Positions 55,713 through 64,000 of a DNA stretch of 64,000 nt are shown piece by piece. A model generated the notes under the pieces. It searched no databases. It was not told where the DNA came from and saw nothing but the letters and a program-made list of their open reading frames with translations. Position numbers and translations under genes: made by a program. How positions within the stretch are numbered: position 1 is the first letter of the stretch; each line of letters opens with the position of its first letter. This DNA is from Odiellus spinosus (Eukaryota; Arthropoda; Arachnida; Opiliones; Phalangiidae). The DNA lies in the NCBI GenBank assembly GCA_963920705.1, contig OY987226.1, positions 32,229,686 to 32,293,685 on the forward strand. Direction: 5' to 3'.

Positions 55713-55891
55713 CTGAAATAATATAAAAATTAACTTTGTCTAAAGCAAACAACTAATACTAAATCAGTTTTGATATCGTCTGATTACTTAAAATATTTAC
55801 TGGATTGATCATATCAAGCAGTGATTAATTATAGGGACTGTCCATAAACTACGTCACGCGAAAAAGTCCAATTTTTCACCCCCTCTCCCCC

Positions 55892-56418
55892 AGATTTGGG
55901 TCCACTTGATCGACTCCCAAATGATCGACAAGAGGTCCACTTGATCGACACCCAAATGATCGACTCACAATTGATCGACTCCCAAATGATCGACAAAGGG
56001 TCCACTTGATCGACTCCCAAACGATCGACAAAGGGATCAAATGATTGATGCCTAATCCCAAATTACCGACAACAAAGGGTGCATTTGATCGTTTCCTAAT
56101 TGGTCAACTTCGTAATAACGATTATAAATAGATTAACCAACCTAACCTAACCTAAAAAGTACTCTGACCCCATTTTCACGGAATAATTATTATTTGAATT
56201 AGTTCTTATTTATATACCATAATTTAACCTTTAATAGTTTCTTGCAAAAAAACTTTGACCTATACTCGTTACTCGCTAAAAAAACTGGGCTGTCGATCAA
56301 TTGGAATGGCTTGTCGATCAAATGGGAGTCGATCAAATGGGAGTCGATCAAACGGGAGTCGATCAAACGGACTCCTTGTCGATCAATTGGAAGTCGAGCA
56401 AATGAACCTAAGCCCTCC
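55892..56418. mobile_element. GATCGAC-subrepeat element, copy 2
   Basis: Same orientation and layout as 46948-47492, with one fewer unit on the left, a shorter CCTAA run, and two extra GTCGATCAAA(T/C)GGGA units on the right. Differences in unit number show the subrepeats change length independently. Confidence 0.75.
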
Positions 56419-56419
56419 C

Positions 56420-57940
56420 GCATCATCATACTATCGTCTCGAAGCAATCAACATCGCCAACCCCCTAAAATATGAAAACAATGTGACTCAGCTTCGAATT
56501 CACTTTTTTATTCCCCCCTTCAATGCTTGTTACTATACTATCTAATGCGCATCCTTTTCACGCATGCTAGAGAAGGTGAGAGCGGATGAATATTTAGGGG
56601 GATGGACCGGCGGCCCATATAGCCGAACCCCTCCGTTAAAAGTCAGAAGATGACGTATTTTTCCAAATTTATATTTACTTTTATAGAATTTTACCAAACT
56701 TTATGAATTAATTTAAATGCGTTTTAATCATTTAATTTAAAATCAAGAAAACTCTCCCAATGTTTACTTTATCCGATTTAAGTATATATTTTTATATATT
56801 GAACTTTTGCACGTATTTAAAGCTAATTTGCTTTCCATAACTTTGATTCGTGTAAAAGATGAGAGACGTTTTTTAAAGTCAGTCGACGCGGCCAATTCCG
56901 TCCGACCAGTGGCGAGTAATGTCCGTCCACCCGTAGATAATCACAGAATAATGAGTACAATATTCTCTGTACCCAAAATTTAATCCGCTCTATCTGAATA
57001 AAAACAGCCATTGTAAAATTTAATTTTCATATTACGCGTTTTTTATTACAAACAAATTATAACAAATTTCAGCTTTAAATATTAAATTCATAATATTTTA
57101 CTCAGTTTCAAAGGCAACTAAAACACCCACACGAGCATTTTCCATTTGTACACAGTCAAAAACCGCGCCATATTATGTTAAACTAAGCCTTTGTTTAAAG
57201 TATTGTAATGGAACACTACCGTCCTCTATACTGAATTCGCGTTAAAAATATTTCCAGCCCTGAAAGACTGCAGAAAAAAGCGTGAAAAACAAGCAGTCTG
57301 ATTTGAAATGAATTGCCAATAGTTAATAATTTTCAAGCTCGCAAATTTGCGTTTTAATAAGGTATTTTGAAGTTAACGTTAAACTCGACGTTTTTTTCGA
57401 GTGGACGGAATTTGACTCTTCTCGGTAGCTTTTACTAATATTCGATAAAAATAAACTGCGGCGTCAGGATGAGACCGGAGACGCGTATCTTGTAGCTAAA
57501 GTTCTGGGTTTTCGAGTGGTATCGGGTTCGTATCTGTACAAGGTTTTTAATCCTTATTTCTGGACTCATAAAGAGCTTCATTCCATTAAATTGGCATGAA
57601 TTTAATCGCGGTAAATTGGTACTTCGTTAATCATAGTAGTATCTTAGCCGAACCTTATCCTATGACCGCGATATTTTTTTTTTCTGACGGAGCGTTTATC
57701 AGGATCTAATATAGGTTTTTGACGTTAAATTTGAGCAACCCAAGTTAATGATTTTTAAACCAAAGTGGACGGAATTACCGGCCACCACCCTAAAACGTGT
57801 TTCGAATAGTTTTTTTGGATTGATGTTTCCGAAAATAAATACAAAAGCTCTTCCAAGTTTTCCTTTAATTAATCTAATATTGAAATATCTATTTAATGTT
57901 TTGACCCAAATGAGATAAATTTTCTTTTTTTAAAGGTCAC
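56420..57940. other. No gene seen
   Basis: Downstream of the gene B S2 exon and upstream of its M4 exon on the minus strand would read through 55713-58516, so this is intronic. The open frame at 56823-57011 has no motif. No repeat array. Confidence 0.4.
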
Positions 57941-57944
57941 CATG

Positions 57945-58457
57945 CAGCGTTGCCATCCGTACGATAACTATCGTATTTGTACGATATTTCGAGCTCAAGT
58001 ACGATGTACGATAGTGGGTCGACTATCGTACGCAAAACATACGATAATTTCAAATTTTCAAATTATCGTACGCGAAACGTACGATAATTTGAAAACAGGT
58101 TAAGTCCAGACTATAAATAAATATGACATTGCATAAAGAACACGGTTAATATTGTTATATACCTTCTAGCCGGCAAGGTAAATCAGTCTAGATCTAGAGA
58201 CTAGAGGGCAAAACATCTCATGAGCAGTGAAGGAGTAAAAAACTACATGTTTAAGTTCTTTTAAAATTCTTGCAGGCCGCTTTTTTCCATTAAATAGACC
58301 GGCTAGAGCTAAGACAGACTTACAGCTCCAGCTTGTATTGCTCAATGCGCATAAACGCTTTTTTCTAGCACTTTTACGCGTACGATAATTTTAGCAAAAA
58401 TACGATAGTTTCGAGCCCTTGGTACGACAATCTATTGTTCAAAGGTTGGCAACGCTC
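57945..58457. mobile_element. Possible hAT-like element with GTTGCCA ends and TACGATA words
   Basis: Ends CAGCGTTGCCATCCGTACGA and inverse of GAGCGTTGCCAACCTTTGAA. Many TACGATA and TATCGTA words form local hairpins near both ends, as in GTACGATAGTGGGTCGACTATCGTAC. No target duplication was found, so boundaries are approximate. Lies in an intron of gene B. Confidence 0.55.
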
Positions 58458-58516
58458 AAAGTGCCAAGCATTAACATTTTCATATAATAAGCGTGTTTCA
58501 CTCTGCGTGTAAATAC

Positions 58517-58818
58517 CTGTTGTCTAATTTTTCTCCCATTATTTGGGACATGTTTTTGCTTCTCACAAAAGTTCCAATTTTCCACAAGCCAGCCGCGTAA
58601 TCTTCGCTTATCAAAACCTGTTTTCCTCGAATGTAGTCTTTATTATAAGTTAGAAAACCATTCATGGCCAAGTTTGTAGTAAATGAATCTTCAACAATAA
58701 CGGTTTTTCCGTCAAAGAACTTTTGCCTCTTACTGTCGCTAAAATGCTTATCCCATATGCTAGAGTGTGAAGTCCTTGTTAATAGCTCTTTGAATTTTGG
58801 GTTGATTGAACTTTGAAA
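58517..58818 (-). CDS. Ionotropic receptor gene B, S2 exon
   Basis: Follows a strong T-rich acceptor (T-run then AG at 58820-58819) in phase 0. It codes FQSSINPKFKELLTRTSH, SSIWDKHFSDSKRQKFFDGK, TVIVEDSFTTNLAMNGFLTY and VLISEDYAAGLWKIGTFVRS, ending MGEKLDNR. This is the S2 lobe of an IR: np.f..L....., a D-G-A/T strand with EDSF, then the W-containing helix. The donor AG|GTATTT is in phase 2, as in gene A (VNNR). The frame is intact over 100 codons. Confidence 0.85.
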
Positions 58819-58824
58819 CTAAAA

Positions 58825-59510
58825 AAAAAAAAAAAGTATGCCAACAGTTATGTCATAGAGCATTCTGCGTTGTGCCTCGGGTACTATAGATTATTTTAAT
58901 CGAAGGATACAAATGGTAATATGAGACCCTATTTAAAATCAGAAAAGGATCTATAACGCGTAGTACTTTGAATTTAATTAACAACTAAGAATATCCAAGG
59001 TTTACATCCTTATATTGAATTATTCTGAGGAAAAGAGATCAATCAGCGAGAAAGATAGGTAAATGTAAAGAAAGGAGTTAACTATTCTCGCAGCGGTAAT
59101 ATTTTGATTTTCTCATTTATAGTTTGCCTTTTTGAAAGATGAGGTTAGCTTTGCGAATAATTGTCGTCACAGTGATAGATCGTTTAAATGGATTTCTGAG
59201 TCTTTCTATCCATTATCCCTGTCTCGTGGATAGTGCCACCCAAAGAGGCATATCTCTATAGCGCCGCATTCGGGCTTCCATCAATTTCCATAAACGTAGA
59301 GGAATAATGTCTTAAGATTATAGGAGTTTTATAGTATCGAAGGTAGACTATTCCCAACTTGATAAGCAGTCATCACGACCTTGGGCATAACTCAGTATAA
59401 TTGAGTATATTTAATAGATTGGAGTATAAATTTTCAGCGCGTCGACAACAATAGACCAAAGCAACCAGCAATATTTATTTTCTCATGACAACCGTATTCA
59501 TTTGATTATA
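58825..59510. other. Gene B intron, no feature seen
   Basis: AT-rich. No element boundary could be recognised. Confidence 0.4.
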
Positions 59511-59515
59511 GTTTT

Positions 59516-59595
59516 TAGCTAGACCCAAGTCTAGCTACTGTATTCACTGCTGCGTTGGCGTTGGCGTCGGCGTCGTGCAAGAAGACGAAATCCGT

Positions 59596-59634
<39 letters not shown>
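59516..59634. repeat. TAGCTAGAC hairpin repeat and (TA)n microsatellite
   Basis: TAGCTAGAC...GTCTAGCTA (59516-59537), then ACTGTATTCACTGCTGCGTT and AAGAAGACGAAATCCGTCTT, matching 31517-31610. Then about 18 TA units at 59598-59634. Confidence 0.75.
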
Positions 59635-59637
<3 letters not shown>

Positions 59638-59639
59638 CC

Positions 59640-59885
59640 TTCGTCTCTTTTCCACCAGACGTCACGACGTGATGCCCGAGACAAATTTAAAATTTTTATA
59701 TATATATTTTTTTTTTCAATATCGATTTTCCATCCAAGTGGTCTTCCAAAAATCCAAAATTACCGAGTCGCGCTCGCCACTGCATAGCTTTACGATCGAG
59801 TGTTAGACGCTCATCCCCGTTACCACAGGTACATGGTTAAACTTTGGCGAAAAACTCCTTATATCTTCATAGATATACAATACAG
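59640..59885. other. Gene B intron, no feature seen
   Basis: Nothing supportable beyond a T-rich tract near 59707. Confidence 0.35.
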
Positions 59886-59889
59886 AAAA

Positions 59890-60482
59890 CAAGTCGCCGT
59901 TAATAAGAGGTCGTCGCGAACGAGATAAAAAGGTAGCTTATGAATGTTTCGGTTTTAGTCTGTCAGAAATGAAAACTCAAAAACAACAAAAAAAAAGTCG
60001 TCGCGAACGAGATAATAAGGGAGCTTATGCGTGTTGGGTTTGAGTATGTCAGAAATAAAATATTTCATTTGAAAAACATGATTTGAAAAACATGATTGGA
60101 AAAACATGATTGGAAAAACATGATTGGAAAACATGATTAGAAAAACATGATTGGAAAAACATGATTGGAAAAACATGATTGGAAAAACATGATTGGAAAA
60201 ACATGATTGGAAAAACATGATTGGCAAAACATGATTGGCAAAACATGATTGGAAAAACATGATTGGAAAAACATGATTGGAAAAACATGATTGGAAAAAC
60301 ATGATTTGAAAAACACGATTTGAAAAACTTTACGCAACTTCGTGTTTAAAGGAATCTCGAAACGCCATTCAAATTGTTCAAATAGCGTTTATGCATGCAT
60401 AACAAGCCCCTGCTATCATCATTCTTTTCCTCTTTTACAATGTCATGGGTCTAGCTATTCCTATGGGCTTGACCATCTTGTT
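59890..60482 (-). mobile_element. Minisatellite-bearing element, copy IV
   Basis: Two 85-bp units (GTCGTCGCGAACGAGATAA, then TCTGTCAGAAAT) at 59905-60060 match the far end of copy II. Then about eighteen 14-bp units GATTGGAAAAACAT (60068-60320), then the conserved terminal block ending GACCATCTTGTT at about 60482. Open frames of 66-115 codons are products of the repeat. In the gene B M3-S2 intron. Confidence 0.82.
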
Positions 60483-60797
60483 TTTAATTTCATATGACTA
60501 AAATATATATAGGAGTTGTAGGATACATTTTTAAAATATTGGATATTAAGTGATCATCTTGAAAATATAGGATACTTTAGGATCCATAGATACCGGGTTA
60601 GATCTCTGGTCTTAAGCTTAACAGTTAATATACACATTCAGTAAAAACTAACTCGTTATATACATTTCTTTTTCTAGTTTTAAATAGTGAAACCCTTTTA
60701 TTTTTTACGGCTTATTTATTTATGAACACCATGACATCTGAATTAACCGCTTATTTTCCCTGTAATAATTGATTCTAAAAAGAATTGTTCTTACATG

Positions 60798-61146
60798 CAA
60801 TACCAAGAATATATTTAACACAATAATATGGAACCGTACGCTATAGCTGTAGTATAACTCTAGTCACGAACGGGAGGAGCTTACTAGATTTGACGTTATA
60901 TGCGTTATGATTTTCACCCTATCACGAGGTTTCGAGGTCCGCGACAGTCAGCTAGCTCTGCCACCAGCGCCTATCCCCGCAGCCTGATATCCCCCCGCAC
61001 TTATCGTAGAAAACCGCCAACCGCGTCCTGTGCACGTGACATTAGGCGCGGCGTAAGACCCCCATAGGCTCCGCCCGATTGTGACTGGCGCGCAGACAAA
61101 GGTATAGCTCATCCATATTCTTGTGTTAAATCTATTCTTGGCAATA
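60798..61146. mobile_element. 339-bp TIR element with 5-bp duplication CAATA, copy 2
   Basis: Element 60803-61141 flanked by perfect CAATA (60798-60802, 61142-61146). Reverse orientation relative to 14916-15258 and similar along its whole length, including GGTTGGCGGTTTTCTACGAT read on the minus strand. Confirms the 5-bp duplication rule of this family. Confidence 0.88.
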
Positions 61147-61636
61147 CTGTAGAAATTTAATATGATTTAATTTAATCTACGTAAATTTAAATTTTATACT
61201 CGAATATTTGGTTTTTTCATTTAAATGAAAAATATTAAAATCTCGTGAGGTACCCCAAGCTTTTCGCGTATTTTATTGCTACTGCTTTACTATAGTGTAT
61301 TTAACAGTATATATTGTTTTAACACAAGAACATTTTGCCGTTTGTCGGCAGTGAAATATTTTTCGCTTATTTTAAAGGACTTATATAAAACCGGAGAGCG
61401 ACATGGATATTCACGTGCTGGCTAACTTTTATCAAGCTTGACCATGTTTGCCTGATAGAATCTAAAACTTATTTTTGCGATGAGGTCAACTTTAATCGTC
61501 TTTCAAAATATGTAGATTGGTTTGATTTCCAGTCGATTTCGTGGAAATTGTTTTCATAGTCAGTGAGTATTAATTTAAATTAGATCTTCTCTGTATCTTA
61601 TGAAAAAAAAATCCAAAATATAATTTGATCACTCAC

Positions 61637-61848
61637 TTTAAGAGCTGAGTAGACTGGCGCGTTCTTCCGTACTAGGACCCGAAGGTTTGGTTTCTTTAAT
61701 ATGTCATCGATAGTTCTTACGTAATTGTTTTTCAACACAATGGTTTCGCTGCTCAAATTTCCAGAATAGCACTTGAGAATTATACAGAACATAATACAAC
61801 AAACACATGAGAAAATCCTCGAGTTTGTCTGGGTAAATTCGCAGGGCA
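61637..61848 (-). CDS. Ionotropic receptor gene B, M3 exon
   Basis: Starts after TGTTTTTTAG in phase 1 (C|TG gives leucine) and reads PCEFTQTNSRIFSCVC, CIMFCIILKCYSGNLSSETI and VLKNNYVRTIDDILKKPNLR, then VLVRKNAPVYSALK. CYSGNLSS lies in the position of the SYTANLAA gating motif at the end of M3, here better kept than in gene A. The R.I.DIL start of S2 follows. The donor AAA|GTGAGT at 61636 is in phase 0, as in gene A. The intron to 58818 is 2.8 kb and holds a TIR element and copy IV of the minisatellite family. Confidence 0.88.
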
Positions 61849-62173
61849 CTAAAAACACAAATAAATCTAAAATCACCTAAGAAAATTATTAAATAGCCTG
61901 ACATTTTATAAAGTAGCAGTCTCCTCAATAATTCAAGTGTAAAATTACCTATAGAATTTATATTTGTCTTTAAGAAGAGTTAGAATATTTTCAAAGATAT
62001 TTAAAATTATGAGCCAATGAGACTAGAAAGAAGTATCTTCTAGCATATTGCCAATATTGATAGAATATTACTTTCAAATGTATTAAAAACAGTAATTGTT
62101 AAGTTAAGTCAGTTTATCTAAAATTTTCAAACTCTTTCGTTTTCAACATTGATTAAAATTTTATTTAAAACAA

Positions 62174-62621
62174 CCTAACTCAGGGTGACCACTTTTCCTA
62201 TATTTCCTATTTTTTCCTATATTCTCACCACCTTCCTATTTTCTCCTATAATCTCCTATATTTCTACTCAAAATCTCTAGTTAAAGGTAAATTTCTAAAT
62301 CATACTGTCAGTTGTGGCTGTATAAGATTATTTTAGCTTAACTGTACATTTTGCAGTTAAAATAGTCTGTAAAATTCCATACTATTTAAGCAATTGGACC
62401 ATGTTTAAACCAGTGGCGAGAGTTGTGATGCAATAATAAACATGGTTACTACTTTTAATTAATTATTTTCCTATTTTATCATATATTTTACACTTATTTC
62501 TTTCTATTTTATCCTGTATTTTACATAAAATTCTTACTATATTTTACTATATTTCGCAAAGAAATTTCCTATATTTCCTATATAGGATTTTCAAATTTTC
62601 AGTGGTCACCCTGCCTAACTT
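62174..62621. mobile_element. 433-bp hAT-type MITE in the gene B M1-M3 intron
   Basis: Element 62181-62613, ends CAGGGTGACCACTTTTCC and inverse of CAGGGTGACCACTGAAAA. The repeat CCTAACT (7 bp, 62174-62180 and 62614-62620) flanks it, probably an 8-bp duplication with one change. CAGGGTGACCA ends are known from hAT elements. TTTCCTATATTTCCTAT subrepeats lie inside both ends. No ORF. Confidence 0.85.
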
Positions 62622-63080
62622 CGCCGCTAAGAGATGCGAAATAAGAGTTTTTTCATATTCACTTTTCTCTTGTCAAAAGAAGACAATGTGATACCATTTA
62701 AAGAACTATAACAAATCTGTAATGATGCTTAAAATTTGTCATTCTGAAATAATAGCTGTCTTAATTAAACCATGATTTTTATGTGTTTTAGCATTAAGAT
62801 AAATAACGAGACGTCTATTCATCACGATCAATTGGTAAATATACAAAGCAATCTCTTTATATATACAAATATCGGTTAAAAATAAACAAAATGGTGATAG
62901 CTGCATAAAAAAGCGTGTACAAGATTCTATGTGCAATCGCTCTATTCCGCTATTTTATAATATAAATCATGTAAACCAACTTTAAACCAAAATATACCAG
63001 AAAGTGTGCACGATTGTCTAAGTCGTCTTTCGTAACGCATAATCAAAGGAAATGAATGTATAAAATAAATTTTTACTTAC

Positions 63081-63219
63081 GGCCACTAAATATTAAAATT
63101 GTAGTTATCCAAATTGAGTCAAGAAAAGTGTACGGTGAGAAATTAAAGTATCTTTTGCATTTTAAAAGGGTAAAGGTAATCGCCACCATTAAGATTGTGA
63201 TTGAGAATGCCATCCACAC
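63081..63219 (-). CDS. Ionotropic receptor gene B, M1 and pore-loop exon
   Basis: Acceptor TATTTACAG (AG at 63221-63220), phase 0. Reads VWMAFSITILMVAITFTLLK, then CKRYFNFSPYTFLDSIWITT and ILIFSG. VW plus a hydrophobic run is M1, and the short loop with SIWITTILIFSG is the pore region, where IRs usually have LLGQS. The donor C|GTAAGT is at 63080 in phase 1, completing leucine with the next exon. Start and end phases equal those of gene A (26021-26162). Confidence 0.85.
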
Positions 63220-63480
63220 CTGTAAATAGGAGGTTTAGTTTTTAATAGACCCGACATATATACAACCTGCAGTTAAGAAACGGTTCTTAAAATATTTCCT
63301 TTAACTGTTTTTACACTAATTCTTGACAGCATTGTGTCCAATGCTTTCCCTAGCACCGAAATTTTCTATAACCAATCTCGATCCTTATCAAGGAGAAATA
63401 CGATCAAAATGTCACTGTTTGGTGCTATTCACGCCAAAAATATCTTACCCAGCTATCTCCAGCCGAGGAGGGTTACTTAC

Positions 63481-63570
63481 GAAAAGGCTCGAGTCCAGGG
63501 CTTTTGTAATTATCACTCCTATACGAAAATTTAGCTTTGGTTACGCGTATACTTCCCAAATATTGGGGTA
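63481..63570 (-). pseudogene. Ionotropic receptor gene B, probable S1 exon remnant with stops
   Basis: A strong donor (TTC|GTAAGT, GT at 63480) in phase 0 ends the reading NFRIGVIITKALDSSLF, which would join VWMAF of the M1 exon (intron 261 bp). Upstream in the same frame is IVYPNIWEVYA, resembling the T-Y-P strand of S1. But the frame has a TAA (63543-63541) between the two parts and a TGA before IVYP. Either gene B is a pseudogene, or these bases are not all exon. The N-terminal exons would lie beyond, possibly outside the window. Confidence 0.4.
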
Positions 63571-63574
63571 CACA

Positions 63575-64000
63575 ATTCAAAATTTATGATCTGGTGGTCG
63601 GGGGGACACATTAAACGGAAACTATCAGTTAAACATTTAACGGCTTTTGAAATTGTTTTCCGAATCACTATGATAAAAAACGTATCCGAGAATTGTTCTG
63701 ATGTATTCCGTAAACCCGGGATGCGATTTCAGGCCGTGAATTCTGACACTCGATTCGAGGTGCGGAATTTCGCAAGGAGCTAAGTTAGAGCTCCCGTAGT
63801 GGTAATTTTAAATCTAGCTTTCGCAACGAATTATGGGGAGATTTTAGGTTATGCGACTGACCTTTTGTAGCGGAAAACGCGAACTTTCCATATGCGACTT
63901 TTACTTAAAATTGGAATTTTACATAAGTTCGAAAAACCTTATATCCCGGGGCCTAAATGGTAACTTCTCCTAAAATTCGTTCAAATTAATTATTCAAATT
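63575..64000. other. No gene recognised to the window end
   Basis: The plus-strand open frames at 63323-63783 are mostly opposite the gene B region and lack motifs. More of gene B could be here but was not identified. Confidence 0.35.

Noticed and set aside
55829-56061. Minus-strand ORFs with repeated GVDQVDPL words
   Set aside because: Products of the GATCGAC subrepeats of the mobile element at 55892-56418.
57945-58457. Firm hAT call for the TACGATA element
   Set aside because: Ends look hAT-like, but the flanks GTCACCATG and AAAGTGCC share no duplication, so only a tentative call was kept.
63323-63589. 88-codon plus-strand ORF
   Set aside because: It lies opposite the gene B S1/M1 region and has no motif; the minus strand has splice signals and receptor-like sequence.

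Overview
The window looks like a stretch of a large, repeat-rich arthropod genome, probably an insect. It is AT-rich, introns have GT-AG boundaries, and short CCTAA runs (the complement of the insect telomere unit TTAGG) occur inside repeats. It contains two genes of the ionotropic-receptor (IR) type, and mobile elements of many classes: Penelope, Copia, Tc1/mariner-like DD41D, P, hAT-like, TTAA-type and Harbinger-like. Almost none of the long open frames is a real gene. The 686-codon frame near 28 kb is a product of a 14-bp minisatellite.

Host genes. A first exon coding a signal peptide and the start of a NIDO domain lies on the minus strand at 7.4-7.6 kb. The main host content is a tail-to-tail pair of diverged IR-type receptor genes. 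Gene A is on the plus strand, with exons at 24547-24738, 26021-26162, 26452-26669, 40321-40562 and 42683-42902. Gene B is on the minus strand, with exons at 63481-63570 (damaged), 63081-63219, 61637-61848, 58517-58818 and 55487-55712. Both have the order S1 / M1 plus pore / M3 / S2 / M4, and the four downstream intron phases are identical (0, 1, 0, 2). Introns are swollen by repeats: the gene A intron between M3 and S2 is about 13.65 kb and holds a minisatellite element, a P-element relic and a Copia relic. The N-terminal exons of both genes were not found.

Region by region. 1-3600 is a 31-bp satellite with higher-order structure. 3.6-7.4 kb holds an hAT-type MITE, a foldback MITE and a Penelope endonuclease relic. 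8.7-11.4 kb holds a DD41D transposase relic broken by a 258-bp MITE and lying inside a larger inverted repeat. 11.7-12.2 kb is a GC-rich island. 14-20 kb holds several TIR elements, one of them an 818-bp TTAA element. 20-29.5 kb holds two copies of a minisatellite-bearing element family plus gene A exons. 29.5-31.4 kb is a THAP/P-type transposase relic. 32-36 kb holds more foldback and minisatellite elements. 37.6-40 kb is a truncated Copia element with its 3' LTR. 44.2-46.2 kb is a 2-kb palindrome with a nested MITE. 47.7-49.4 kb is a tandem-repeat block between perfect 77-bp direct repeats. 52.3-53 kb is an unidentified broken coding sequence. 55-64 kb is gene B with its intronic elements.

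All calls come from reading the sequence by eye. Family names rest on motifs, target-site duplications and exon phasing, not on database searches.
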